The notes below the pieces were generated by a model that saw nothing but the letters and a program-made list of their open reading frames with translations, made no database searches and was not told where the DNA came from. DNA of 64,000 nucleotides from Gracilaria gracilis (taxonomy: Eukaryota; Rhodophyta; Florideophyceae; Gracilariales; Gracilariaceae), in assembly GCA_030374805.1 (NCBI GenBank), contig JARGSG010000099.1, positions 206,841-270,840 on the forward strand. The letters are read 5' to 3'. The position numbers were made by a program, and so were the translations under genes. Below, piece after piece: positions 1-9,436 of this stretch (position 1 is its first letter; each line of letters starts with the position of its first letter).

Positions 1-825
1 CGGGTTCTCGGAAAAGATGACATCGTACGGCGCCATTGCGGGCGGCTGTTGTACTGTGCAGCGGAGCGCCGAGAGAGAGAGAAGAGTGCTCGGGCGCGCT
101 GGCGAGGAGGGGGGGGGGGGGGGGGGGGGGCGGCGCAGCGGCGGGGCGCCTTTTATGGGCAGGCGCGGGCGGCGAGCAAAGCGAGACGCGGAACACAAAC
201 GGGCGGCAGCGCAACGAGCGCGCCGTGGTCGCGGTCGCGCCGCAGCGCGCTGCGTGCGGCGCGCAATTGTTACGTGCACCGCCGCCATTCGTCGCGCCGC
301 GCCCCCGCGCACACGCGCGTGCTGCGCGCTGCGCGCTGCGCAGCGAGGTTGAAGTGTTTTGGGGCCGCCGCCGCCGCCGCGCTCGAGTGGCGCCGCGCGC
401 CATGTGTGTGATGGCGCGCCGCGCTCGCTGAGCCGCCATGGTGCGGCGCGCGCGCTGCGCGTGGCGCGTTGCGTGGCGCTGGCGCACGTGTGCGCGGTGG
501 CCACGCGGACACGCCGTGCATGCGAGGCACACCGAGCCACACGATGGCGCGCACAACGTGGCGCCGCGCACGAATGATGCAGCGCGCGCACTGAGATATC
601 TAATCTTCACAGCGCGACACCCAGAGCGCTGCGAGCGATGCGCGCCGCGCTCCGCACCGCTCTATTACAGCGCTCTCCCTTCCCCCATTTCCCCCATTCC
701 TCCCTCCCCCCCGCCCATCGCACCGCCGCCGCCGCCCAGTCGCCCGTTCGCCCCGGCCCCCCGCGCCGCCACAGGCAGCCGTCGTCCGTCGTCCTGCTCG
801 ACGCACCGCTCCACCAAGCCGCTCG
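1..825. other. GC-rich stretch without a supported gene; 22-G run
   Basis: The stretch is extremely rich in G and C, with many CGCG words. An uninterrupted run of 22 G lies at 109-130 and could form a G-quadruplex. Open frames exist on both strands, but their translations are only Arg/Ala/Pro-rich and look like a composition effect. It may hold the promoter or a first exon of the gene that follows. Confidence 0.5.
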
Positions 826-1908
826 TTGATCGAAGGCCACGGCCAGCTTCAACCTACCGACGCACCCGCCGCCGCGCTGGGCAGCGGCTCGCTCCGACCT
901 CCAGCGCTACGCGCGCCGCCCACGCTGCCGGGGGGAACTTTAGGCGAAGAAGCAGACGCTCGCCAGCGCGGTTGGCGCCCGCGGCCGCCGCCGCCGAGCG
1001 GCCTCTCTGCCCGCAGCCATCCGGTACATGTGCGCCCGAGAACCACGCGCTGCGGGCCTGCGCTGGAAACGCCTCGGCCACGGCATGCCCGCGGGCGCTG
1101 CGCCAAAAGTGCACACCTGGACAATCAGCTCCAGGACGGACGCCGTCCGGCGCTGCTACGGCCGCTGTCGCTCAACTCGCTGCGCGCGCTGTTGGGCGAC
1201 GCGCCGCCGCAGCTCACGCGCCAGTTTGGCCAGTTCGAGCCGCTGCTGCCGGGCACGCAACGACACCCGCACGAACCGCTCACGCCGGCCGCCGCGCGCT
1301 CCGACTGGCAGCGAACCGTGGCGCGCGCGCACCGTCTGCGCGAGCGGCGCGAGGCCGAGTTCCACCTGGCGCACTTTGTGGCCGCGCAGCTGCGCATGTC
1401 GCCCGCGCAGCTGCGCGCCGCGCCGCCAGAGCAGCGCTATGCGCACGAGCTGCATGCGTTTCGTCGCCGCATGCGCGCCTTCCGCCGCGCCGACCGTGCC
1501 GCCGCCGCTGGCGTGCAGCTGCGCGACGCGCCGCGCAACTCCGCGCCCAATAGCCCGGCGCGGAGCAGCTCGGATAGCTCGCAGCGCGCCTCCTTCACCG
1601 ACCCGCTGGCCACGCGCGCGCCGCTGCTGCGCCCCGACATGCGCGAGCTGCAGCTGCCGGGCGCTATCAGCGCCGCCGCCACCGCCGCCACCGCCCCCTC
1701 CAAGCCCGCCGCAGAGCGACGGGAGCAACGCCATAGCAACGCGCACAGGTACGACGCCACCGCCACCGCCGCCGCCGCCGCCGCCGAGCTGCGCGCGTCG
1801 TACTCGCCGTATGCGCCGCCGCCCGCGCCAGCTCCCGCCGCGCTGTCGCCGTACAGCGCGTATGGCGTGTATGCGCAGCAGCCGTCTATGATGGTGTACA
1901 TGCCGCAT

Positions 1909-1939
<31 letters not shown>

Positions 1940-2256
1940 ATGCGTATGCGTCGCCGCACTCGTTCCCGTACGCGTACCCCATGGGCACGCTGGCGCCGTC
2001 CGTGCACGAGATGGGCGCGCGCGGAGCAGCGCCGCCGAACGGCGCCGCGCCGCCGCAGCAGAACGGCGCCGCGCTGCCGCTGCAAAACGGCGCCGACGTT
2101 TGCTACGCCGTGGGCTCGCATGTGGAGCGATACTATGGCGTGCCGCCACCGCCGCCGCCGCTCGCGCAGGCGCAGGCGCAGGCGCAGGCGGCGGCGGCGG
2201 CTGTGCAGCCGCCGCCGAATGCGCCGCTGGGCGGCGGCGCGGGCGCGCGGCGGTAG
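826..2256 (+). CDS. unrecognised protein with Pro/Ala-rich low-complexity C-terminal half (5' end unresolved)
   Basis: The open frame runs to a TAG at 2254-2256. From about base 1170 the translation looks like a real protein. It has a charged, probably helical stretch starting near LNSLRALLG, with repeated Arg/Glu/Ala/Leu patterns to about base 1510. A Ser-rich linker follows, then a long Ala/Pro/Tyr-rich tail with poly-Ala, poly-Pro and NGAAP-type repeats. The frame begins at a TTG, not an ATG, and the first in-frame ATG is well inside the charged region. The true start is therefore probably in an upstream exon. A CAG at about 1131-1136 could be a splice acceptor. I do not recognise the family. 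Frames on both strands stay open here because of GC content, so coding is inferred from the texture of the protein. The gene converges with the next one. Confidence 0.5.
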
Positions 2257-2596
2257 CTGCCGCTTGTGCTGCGATCCGTGTTGATGTGCGTTGGCTGTGT
2301 TTGGTTTGTAACTATATAGGGGAGCCAAGCGGATGAGCGGTGGAGTTTCTGACGAACCAAGCTTTTAAAGAGAGAGAGAGAGAGCGACTTTTATGTACAG
2401 ATATATCTTAACTTTAGTGTAGCTGACGGTAGCTACTGATGGTAAACCAAGTTTGGGCGATATGTAGCTATTTTACCGGAGTAGAGATACAGTACACGCG
2501 CCTGCTTGTTGCCTTGCAGTTTTTGATCTGCTCCAACGCGCCGTTGTATGTAAAAAAATACCGTACAGCCACCGTTGCCGCTGCTGCTCAGTATTG
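2257..2596. other. spacer between two convergent genes
   Basis: This is the 3'-flanking sequence of both convergent genes. GC content drops sharply here. It contains a short (GA)n run near 2369-2385 and an ACTATATAGG word near 2312. I see no gene in it. Confidence 0.5.
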
Positions 2597-3538
2597 CTAC
2601 TTGCCAAAGCACGCCTTGAACATCCACCAAATGCCACCGCCGCCCTTCCTCCGCTTCTTCTTCCTCTTCACCTTCCTCCTCCTGCCGTCGCTGCCATTCG
2701 CCCACCGCGGCAAAAAATCCGCCTCGCGCTCGGCGTCGAACGAGCCCGCGGTGGCCAGCGCCGTGCGGCTCTCGTTCCGCCGCCGTGCGCGGCGCGGGCG
2801 CGTGGACGTGGACGCGCTGCCGCGCTGGCTGTGGCCGTGCCAGCCGCCGCCCCACTTGGCGCTGCGCCGCTCGTCGCTCCACTTGCTGCCGCGCCGCTCG
2901 TCGCTCCGCCTGCCGCTGTGTCGCTCGTCGCCCCACTTGACGCTGTGGCGCTCGTCGCCCCACTTGACGCTGTGGCGCCCGTCGCCCCACTGGTCGCCGC
3001 CGCCGCCCGCCACCCACGCGTCGCCGTGGTGGCCGTCGCGCCGCTTGTTTCCGTCCTTGTTCCTCTTCTTCTTGTGCTTCCTCCGCGACGGCGCGCTGTC
3101 GTGGTGGTAGAATGAGCGTGGCTCCGAGCTTGACGACGACGACGACGAGCGCCCCCAGTTCCACGGCTCCTTGAACGCCGCTGCGCGCTTGGCGCCGCGC
3201 TTGTCCTTGCGCTTGTGCTTGTGCTTGTTGTTGTCCTTGCGCGCATTGTCATCGTTCCAGTCATTGCCCGCCCAGCCGTTGTCCGCCCAGCCGTTGTCCG
3301 CCCAGCCGTTGTCCGCCCAGCCGAGCGGCTCGCGCTCGCCGCCGCGCTTGTTGTCCTTTTTCTTCTTGTTCTTCTTGTTCTTCTTGCGCTTGCGCGCGTC
3401 GTCGTCGACGCGGTCCCACCGCGGCTGCGAGGACGCGGCCGACCTGGTCCGCGGCCGCCGCATGCGCGCAGACTTGTAGTGGCGCGCGTGGTTGCCCTCC
3501 GCCCAGCCCCAGCTAGCGTCGTCGTCGTCGCCGCCCAT
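2597..3538 (-). CDS. low-complexity Trp/Asp/Lys-rich repeat protein, function unknown
   Basis: The start is taken at ATG 3536-3538, giving 313 aa (MGGDDDDASWGWAEG...). The frame stays open for 98 more codons upstream, but that part is Ala/Arg-rich and looks non-coding. Four features are visible in order: an acidic start; a Lys-rich KKNKKNKKKK stretch; tandem copies of GWADN (about four); and several copies of a DERRSAKW/DERHSVKWG-type unit. The C terminus is very basic, then ends WWMFKACFGK. There is no signal peptide or membrane helix from the chosen start. The repeats are also visible in the DNA, which argues for unequal exchange or slippage. I recognise no domain. An intrinsically disordered, nucleic-acid-binding protein is one possibility, but that is only inference from charge. 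Confidence 0.5.
   Translation of the reverse strand: MGGDDDDASWGWAEGNHARHYKSARMRRPRTRSAASSQPRWDRVDDDARKRKKNKKNKKKKDNKRGGEREPLGWADNGWADNGWADNGWAGNDWNDDNARKDNNKHKHKRKDKRGAKRAAAFKEPWNWGRSSSSSSSSEPRSFYHHDSAPSRRKHKKKRNKDGNKRRDGHHGDAWVAGGGGDQWGDGRHSVKWGDERHSVKWGDERHSGRRSDERRGSKWSDERRSAKWGGGWHGHSQRGSASTSTRPRRARRRNESRTALATAGSFDAEREADFLPRWANGSDGRRRKVKRKKKRRKGGGGIWWMFKACFGK
3266..3323. repeat. 15-bp tandem repeat, about four units
   Basis: The unit CCGTTGTCCGCCCAG is repeated almost perfectly. On the minus strand it encodes the GWADN repeats of the surrounding gene. Because the unit is a multiple of three, copy changes keep the frame. Confidence 0.85.
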
Positions 3539-3621
3539 TGCGCGCGCGCGCGCGTATCGCCGCCACAACAAGCGACGGCGCGCCACACACGCGAGCCTTG
3601 CTCCCGCGCTACCGCGCTCCC

Positions 3622-3655
<34 letters not shown>

Positions 3656-6177
3656 GGCTGCTATTTGTACGCGCGCGGCGCCAACTGGACGCGGCTGCAC
3701 TCGCTGCGCGCCATTGCGTCTGGCGTGTTGTTGTAAACGGCGCGCGTTGCGCTGGCGCGTTGCGCTGGCGCTGTGACGCGTCGCGGCGGGCGCCACTTCT
3801 TGCGGTCCCCCGCGGCGCGCTGTGCGTGGCACGGAGCGCGTGTGTGTTCCGCGACACGTGTGGCAGCTGGCGCCCGCGCCGTTCTCACTCGAACTTCAGT
3901 TCGCTTGTGCGTGTAGATACAACGGTAGTCGTGTACAACGGTGCAGTAGTCGTGTAAACTTTTCTAGTCAACGACAGCGTTCCCGCGCTGCAGCTCGCTC
4001 GTCTGTCGTCGCCTTCTTCCACCCCCTCTTGCGAGCTCTCTCGAGCGAGCGCTACCGTCACTTCACAGTTGTCCTCAAGCTATCTACAGTTGGTAAAGTT
4101 AGGTAGTTCATAACTTCTGGGCGCGCCGCCAGAGGAGCGCGTCGTCTTCGCCCATCGCTAATGCTTGCTTGTACAACCATCGGTGGCTCTGGCTTGCAGC
4201 GTCAGCTACCGAGGGTTGTAGATACAGTCATGTGCCATGCGTTGCATTCTAATCTGCCACCAACTTTCTCTGTAGTGGCCGCGCACTCCTCTCTCTTGAG
4301 AGCCAGTCGCCGTAGCCCGGCCACCGCCCTTCCAACTGTGCACCGCAAGGGTGTTGCCCCACCCGAAAACCGCCGAACACCCCCGCCCTTCATCACGCCG
4401 CGCCGCGCTTGTTCACCACAACACAGCACGCACACAAGCCCACAAGCGCCTACATGACGTATCTATAAACCATCATGTACAATAATATTGTGTTGTCTGC
4501 CCAAGTTACAGCCACAAATAGCCAGCAGCGTACACAAAAACTTGTCTACCATTGGCCCCGAAAAGTCCTTTCCAGTTCCACTTTCCGGAGACACCTGTGT
4601 TTCGCCAAAATCATACTCTTGTCTTCATCAAATCAACAACCTCGACGATACAGAGGCGCTGGTCTCACTGCATGTTAGTAGCTAACTTCATGGAGAAAAT
4701 CGTAGCTCGCCTTCCTGCCACAGGCGATTGATGCTGATAGATACGTGACTGGCCTTGGAACTGGCTGAATTGAACGTTTTATAAATTATACCAATAGAAC
4801 GCCCCTCAAGGCTTCAATTAGTCAATCAGTCTGCGTGCTCACGGAGATGCTGTTTCGCCGCAGCGGACGAGGCGTCCAACACCTGTTGGTATCCAACACC
4901 TGCTCTTCTTCTTCTTATTTATGAGCATCGTACGTTGATTTCTCGTACGTCGTGAGGTTAATGAACCTCCAATAAAGTTACCTACAGCACTTTATCTACG
5001 TATGCTAATATAGCTGCTAACTTGAAATGTTCAGTCGTGCTACGATTACTGAGCTACGTAGTTGTTGCGTAAACAAAGCGCTAGATATCAAAGGTATTTT
5101 CGGTTGCGTAACAGCATTTCGCTACCGATGATCATCGCCTTTTATCCCTTGTTCCTCCCAGATTATACCTCTTCATTCACCCTCTGTGTAGGTCATCGAC
5201 AGAGGGGCACACCACGACAAGGCGCTCTTGCTAGTACCACGTTGTCCCATCAGAAGATCATGACAAGATTCTCTTGTACTCACCCTCATATCGTCGGCGA
5301 CATTGGTACCAAAGAATCAGCCCGAAATCGGGTCAGCGTCCATCACCTCCATTGTAGCTTCCGAGAAAACCCTGTAAAAACCCCGACCGTATTCATGTCT
5401 CCGTAAGAGTTCAACTACGGTGGGGAAAAGTCAGGGAAACGGTGGTGGAGCCGTCTTCATATGACCGATTCCGTGCCTACGGCTGTCGAGCGGCTAACCG
5501 AAGCCAGTTTAACGACATAGCACCAAGGTCCGAATGGCGATCGACATGCCAGCGGCGGCAAGGTCGACTGTGCGGCCGAATTTAACGACATCCCGAGTCC
5601 GGAGAGGCGAACGGTGCGCCGATCGCCTATGTGAGTTTTTGGACGTCCCAAGTCCGAAAGCGCTCGGTGCGAACACCTGTTGGTACCTTGTGGTTGGTAG
5701 AGACCTATACACGCACTTGAGCGATTGTGCCCCTTTTTCTTTCACCTGACTCTTATAAGAGTCTCTTAGTGTGGTACGCCAGAGTGGTACGCTAGCTAGC
5801 TAGAAGGCTCAATCGTCTCCATAATGTCCTTTCAGCACCCTTAAGACGTAATGCTCTACGTCGTTTAAACCGCCCAGTCTGAAATCCCACCCGCACCATT
5901 CTTCTCTCGGAAAAGACCAGAGCGCATGCAAACATGGCGTGCACCCCACATAAAAATGTGACATTCTCGTTTCCACCTATCGAAAAGACACCAATGTGTT
6001 AAAAGGTGTCTGAAAAGTACGGCGACAATCAGCTCGCCAATCTCATGAAACGCTGCTTGGCGCGGAATCCTTACGCAGCAGACGTTCAACCCCACCTTCG
6101 TCGGTGTTGCCCCCTTTGGTGGAATTCCTATGGCCATGAACGCAGCATGGCCCTCAACATGGTAAAGACTGTGACAT
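3539..6177. other. long stretch without a supported gene
   Basis: 3539-3900 is GC-rich, with a (CCG)n microsatellite at about 3626-3655, and probably includes the promoter of the minus-strand gene ending at 2597. From about 4000 the base composition is near average. The only open frames are short and show no recognisable domain or helix. I see no tRNA-like or rRNA-like sequence by eye. Confidence 0.5.
5508..5690. repeat. imperfect direct repeat, about 2.5 units of 60-72 bp
   Basis: TTTAACGACAT followed by a short spacer, then (A/G)GTCCG(A/G)A and GCGATCG- or GGTGCG-type words, occurs at about 5508 and 5580. A partial copy occurs near 5636 (GGACGTCCCAAGTCCGAAAGCG). It may be degenerate minisatellite or a decayed mobile element. 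No coding is apparent. Confidence 0.4.
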
Positions 6178-6570
6178 TCAAATAAAGCCGATCATACTGG
6201 GAATGCAGGTAACACGCTCACAATAAACAGCAACAAAGCCGATCATCATGTTTTTGCAAACATCTGCGATGAAATCCGAAACGGCTTCAACAACGTTGCC
6301 ACCGTACACAGGAATAGTATTCCCCATCTGGTGGCCCTGCTCTTTCAAAGAGTGTGAGGTCGGGGTTTTCGGGACTCTTTTGATTATAGTCGATATGTAG
6401 GGGTTGCGAGTGACGTGGGAGCAAATCAGGGCGATGGCGCATGCTAAAAGCACAGCGCATATTAGCAGTAATATGCTTTTGTTCCGAGCTTGTGATGCGT
6501 TCTGGTTTTGAACAGAATGCTCGCCGATCGGGATGACGACATACTGGTTGGAGTTAACACCGGTAGCCAT
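6178..6570 (-). CDS. small putative single-pass membrane protein, family unknown
   Basis: The start is chosen at ATG 6568-6570 (context GCCATGGC read on the minus strand), giving 130 aa. The frame is open 31 codons further upstream with a less protein-like sequence. Residues 1-30 are polar. Residues about 32-50 (SILLLICAVLLACAIALIC) form one clear hydrophobic helix. A basic stretch with TRNPYISTIIKRVPK follows, then a moderately hydrophobic C terminus with several Cys. The N terminus carries no signal-peptide-like features. I do not recognise the protein. The last third may be affected by an unseen intron, so the C terminus is less certain. Confidence 0.4.
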   Translation of the reverse strand: MATGVNSNQYVVIPIGEHSVQNQNASQARNKSILLLICAVLLACAIALICSHVTRNPYISTIIKRVPKTPTSHSLKEQGHQMGNTIPVYGGNVVEAVSDFIADVCKNMMIGFVAVYCERVTCIPSMIGFI

Positions 6571-7513
6571 GGCTCCTGGGCGACAGTAACAAAGTGGGTG
6601 GAATGAACGACAATTTATTAGGTAGGAAGAACATGGAGAAGCTTGTTGAAAAGTGGCGTGCATGCAAGTAGTAGATCATCTATTGGGGGGTTTTGTAGCT
6701 TGGTAGTAAGATAGAAGCACTTTGGGCTTCATGGTCACAATACTTGCATGATTTTTGGAAGCATCGCGATGGGAATTGGGATGCAAATTGTAACTGTGGG
6801 GCATGTACACTTTTCCATATGATACAAAAGTTGAGATTGTAGTTGGGAGATTGCAGAGCTTTGAGCTGGACCACCTTCTTCCTTGTCGCTCTCAAAGAAA
6901 ACTCTTGGCGCAGATTGGGCATGCCACCTGTATTGCATCCACTACTACTCTAGTACAATGTCTACTTGCTTCCAACTGTCCAAGCAATCTCGCGAAGCAC
7001 TAAAAGACCAAGAACGTCTGGTCCAATGCCAAAATCGGGACACATCTGGCGTGAGAGAATTGGCACTCTTGGGTAGAGACAAGCCCTTTAGGATCGGGCA
7101 TGTGCCAGGGCAATCCCTTTATTGTAAATAGATACCCTTGGTACGAGGAGCAAGTTCTGGCCCGAAACATAAAAACTTTGGGACAAAAGCTCAGAAGAAA
7201 AAAGTGCACTGCTGAGCAGTGCTGGCGTGTGTGTCTGCTTCCAAACTACCAACGCGTGCAAGTAATTGCGAGCCACTGACTGTCAGAACTCAGCCAATTT
7301 GTTATTTCTGCCAGCACGCCACCTCTGCCAATTCGAGAAGGCCGCCATTTCAACCACCACACGCACCCCCCGCCACCCGCCACCGGTCTGACACACTTAG
7401 TGCCGCGCCGCCCCTCCCCCCGTTCCGCCACCCGTCACCTCTCATCCATCCCCACTTTCTCCGTGCCATCCTAATCGTCCCAACAACCTTCCGCGAAGCC
7501 GCGCTACTCCAAA
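6571..7513. other. intergenic region between divergent genes
   Basis: The region separates the minus-strand membrane-protein candidate from the plus-strand PRA1 gene, so it should hold both promoters. 7300-7480 is C-rich, with many CCACC/CCCCC words just upstream of the PRA1 start. That fits a GC-poor to pyrimidine-rich leader. No convincing gene lies inside. Confidence 0.5.
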
Positions 7514-8134
7514 ATGGCCACTTTCACCGAACTGAAGACCACGTCTGACGTACCGGCCGCTCCGGCCGACGCCGCCGCCGCCACCCCCGCCACAACATCT
7601 GCGTCGGCGCCCAGCGCGCTCGGCACCCTGTCGCACGTCGCGGGGCTCATGCCGTCGCTCGAGACGCTAAAAGATCGCATGGGAGATGTGTGGGTCCGCT
7701 CTCGTCCGTGGGGCGAGTTTTGCAATACGTCGCAAATGAGCAAACCCGAGTTCAGCGAACTGTTCGAACGCGTGCGTGAGAACGGTGAATACTACGCTTT
7801 CAACTACCTTGTTATTTTGCTCATCATGTCCGCTTTGACCATTCTCACCTCTCCGTTGGCCTTTTTGGGAGGGCTTTTCATCGCGCTGGCATATTTTTAC
7901 CTGTACTTCCTTAATCCGGAACCGCTTGTGTTTGGAGGTATTACCTTTGATAATAACGTCAAGGCTGGCTTCATCACCGTGTTTTCACTCGTTATGTTGT
8001 GGCTCACCGGCGCCGGTGCCACTTTCACAGTGCTTGTTGCTGTGGTTGGCATTATCGCTCTTACTCACGCCGCCGTACGCAGACCTCCGGGTGAAGCTGA
8101 CTTTGAAACTGCCTACACTCCCGCAACTGTCTAA
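7514..8134 (+). CDS. PRA1 family protein (prenylated Rab acceptor)
   Basis: The 206-aa protein is uninterrupted. PRA1/YIP3 proteins are small membrane proteins of the ER, Golgi and endosomes that bind prenylated Rab GTPases and help place them on membranes. An Ala/Pro-rich N terminus (residues 1-45) is followed by the family core. The core starts with RSRPWGEFCNTSQMSKP at about residue 63 and continues with FSELFERVRENGEYYAFNY, two hydrophobic hairpins (about 98-135 and 150-185), and the FGGITFDNN linker. The closing LTHAAVRRPPGEAD resembles the usual H-A-x-x-R-x-P end of the family. The length is typical. Start ATG 7514 lies just after a pyrimidine-rich leader. No introns are needed. Plant homologues form a large family, so no subtype is assigned. 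Confidence 0.88.
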   Translation: MATFTELKTTSDVPAAPADAAAATPATTSASAPSALGTLSHVAGLMPSLETLKDRMGDVWVRSRPWGEFCNTSQMSKPEFSELFERVRENGEYYAFNYLVILLIMSALTILTSPLAFLGGLFIALAYFYLYFLNPEPLVFGGITFDNNVKAGFITVFSLVMLWLTGAGATFTVLVAVVGIIALTHAAVRRPPGEADFETAYTPATV

Positions 8135-8654
8135 TTGCATAAACTGGCTACCCTTGTCGAAAGCGCTGATAGTGTGTTCGTTCTTTAGTCTGTTGCTTTG
8201 CGTAAAGCCACCCTGTCGTCGGAATTTTACTCGTTTCGCATAGCAATAGGGATACCTTCATCAATGATGGGCAAAGACGATTGTTCTTATACCCAACTTC
8301 CTAAATGTTTATCGTGTGCGTTGGAAGAATTAAACCAACTGTTTTCTTGCCGTTCCCGCCAATGGCGATTGGACGTAACCTTATCTTATACTCCTTGGCT
8401 CGTCCTCATCAGCGATGCCTAGCACATGTTTAATTGCTTGGCTGACGTTTGAAAGAGCCAACAAAAGTGGATACAGGCACAAAACTCTTGTGCTGCAAGG
8501 GAACGATACGTAAACGTGCAATTCGCCTTCGCGCTGACGAACGAGTTGCGTTTCAAGATGCAACGAGCAACGAACAACGCAGCGCTTGATTGCCGCAACC
8601 AGCGTTTATGGCCTCGCCCAAAACTGAAGATGTTAAGCAATAGTGCAACATAAA
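8135..8654. other. spacer between convergent genes
   Basis: This 3'-flanking sequence separates the PRA1 gene and the minus-strand small Tim gene. Only short open frames without recognisable features are present. Confidence 0.5.
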
Positions 8655-8975
8655 CTACATGCCGCGACTTGATCGGTTTGCTAGAGCTTCAGTGACGACG
8701 TTCATGGCATCGATAAACCTAAACAGACATCTGATCCGTGCGATAAAGGAGGGGTCGTTAGCATATCTCCATGGCATCAACAGAGTAGAGATTAAACGTG
8801 CTTACTTTTCGACGCAGGCTGTTTCTCGAGACGACATTTGCTTCTTGGAGACGTCCGCGCACACGTTGAAGCACTTCTCCGTCACTTGCTCTCGAAACAC
8901 CTCGCCCATTTGTGCTTTTACCTGCGCTTCGATACGGGCCATCATGTCGGAGACGTCTGCATTTCCTGACGACAT
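8655..8975 (-). CDS. TIM13: TIM13-like small Tim chaperone of the mitochondrial intermembrane space (two exons)
   Basis: The gene is read as complement(join(8655..8730,8806..8975)), 81 aa. Small Tim proteins form hexamers that carry hydrophobic precursors across the intermembrane space to TIM22 and SAM. Exon 1 gives MSSGNADVSDMMARI..., the first CX3C motif (C35-FNV-C39), 14 residues, then the first Cys of the second motif. The 75-nt intron starts GTAAGC and ends CAG, with a CTAAC branch-like word 30 nt before the acceptor. Exon 2 completes the second CX3C (C54-VEK-C58) and adds FIDAMNVVTEALANR, which matches the DRYI/MDA-type helix of Tim13. Splicing restores exactly the twin CX3C spacing of the family. 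A second acceptor (TTTAG) would delete the second Cys and is disfavoured. The gene is transcribed divergently from the HECT ligase. Confidence 0.87.
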
Positions 8976-9436
8976 ATTGAAGAATGCTGCGCACGGCCGT
9001 GTGTACGAATCGCCAAACAAACGAGGACGGACTGCAACTTGGTCGCAGAAGGCTGGAGAGGGCGGAGTTACATAGATCACGGCAGTTCGGAATAACACAG
9101 GAGAGAGTGTGCGCGCTGGGGAGGTGGCCACGTGTGTCGGTGGAGCGTTGTGGTGCGGCTGAAAAAGTGAAGCTGCTGGCACCCCGCGCAGTGCAGAGAC
9201 GAACGACTGATCTTCCAAACTCGGGTGTTGTTACAGACCGAGCAGCTTCTCATCCGCTTCCGCTGCGGGCACAAGCCGCTGCGCAGACACGCCCCGGTTC
9301 ATCGCCGTCAGTCGGCCACGCCCTACTGTCCCCTCCACAACGATCAGCAGCCACCGCCAAACGAAAGGCCCGTGCATCCCGCGTTTTTTCACGTTTTACG
9401 TTCGCACAGCCCTCGCGCTTCCCCGCGTGTGCCACC
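8976..9436. promoter_or_regulatory. shared spacer of the divergent TIM13-like and HECT ligase genes
   Basis: The 461-bp gap lies between two oppositely oriented starts, so it must hold both promoters and 5' leaders. The last 200 bases before the HECT start are C-rich on the plus strand. No canonical TATA box stands out. Confidence 0.6.

Noticed and set aside
438-1553. 371-aa plus-strand ORF overlapping the first gene
   Set aside because: Its translation is Arg/Ala/Pro-rich without structure. Several frames stay open here because of GC content, and the frame ending at 2256 is more protein-like.
1907-1940. GCC/CCG microsatellites as separate repeats
   Set aside because: They are simply the codons of poly-Pro and poly-Ala stretches. 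No independent repeat is implied.
1156-2328. 390-aa minus-strand ORF
   Set aside because: It consists of Arg/His/Gly repeats mirroring the poly-Ala/Pro region of the opposite frame. This is a shadow frame.
8659-9075. 138-aa plus-strand ORF
   Set aside because: It lies antisense across both exons and the intron of the TIM13-like gene, whose twin CX3C motifs are far stronger evidence.
8984-9436. N-terminal extension of the HECT ligase to 1894 aa
   Set aside because: The extra 151 codons are not protein-like and overlap the divergent promoter. ATG 9437 has a perfect Kozak context.
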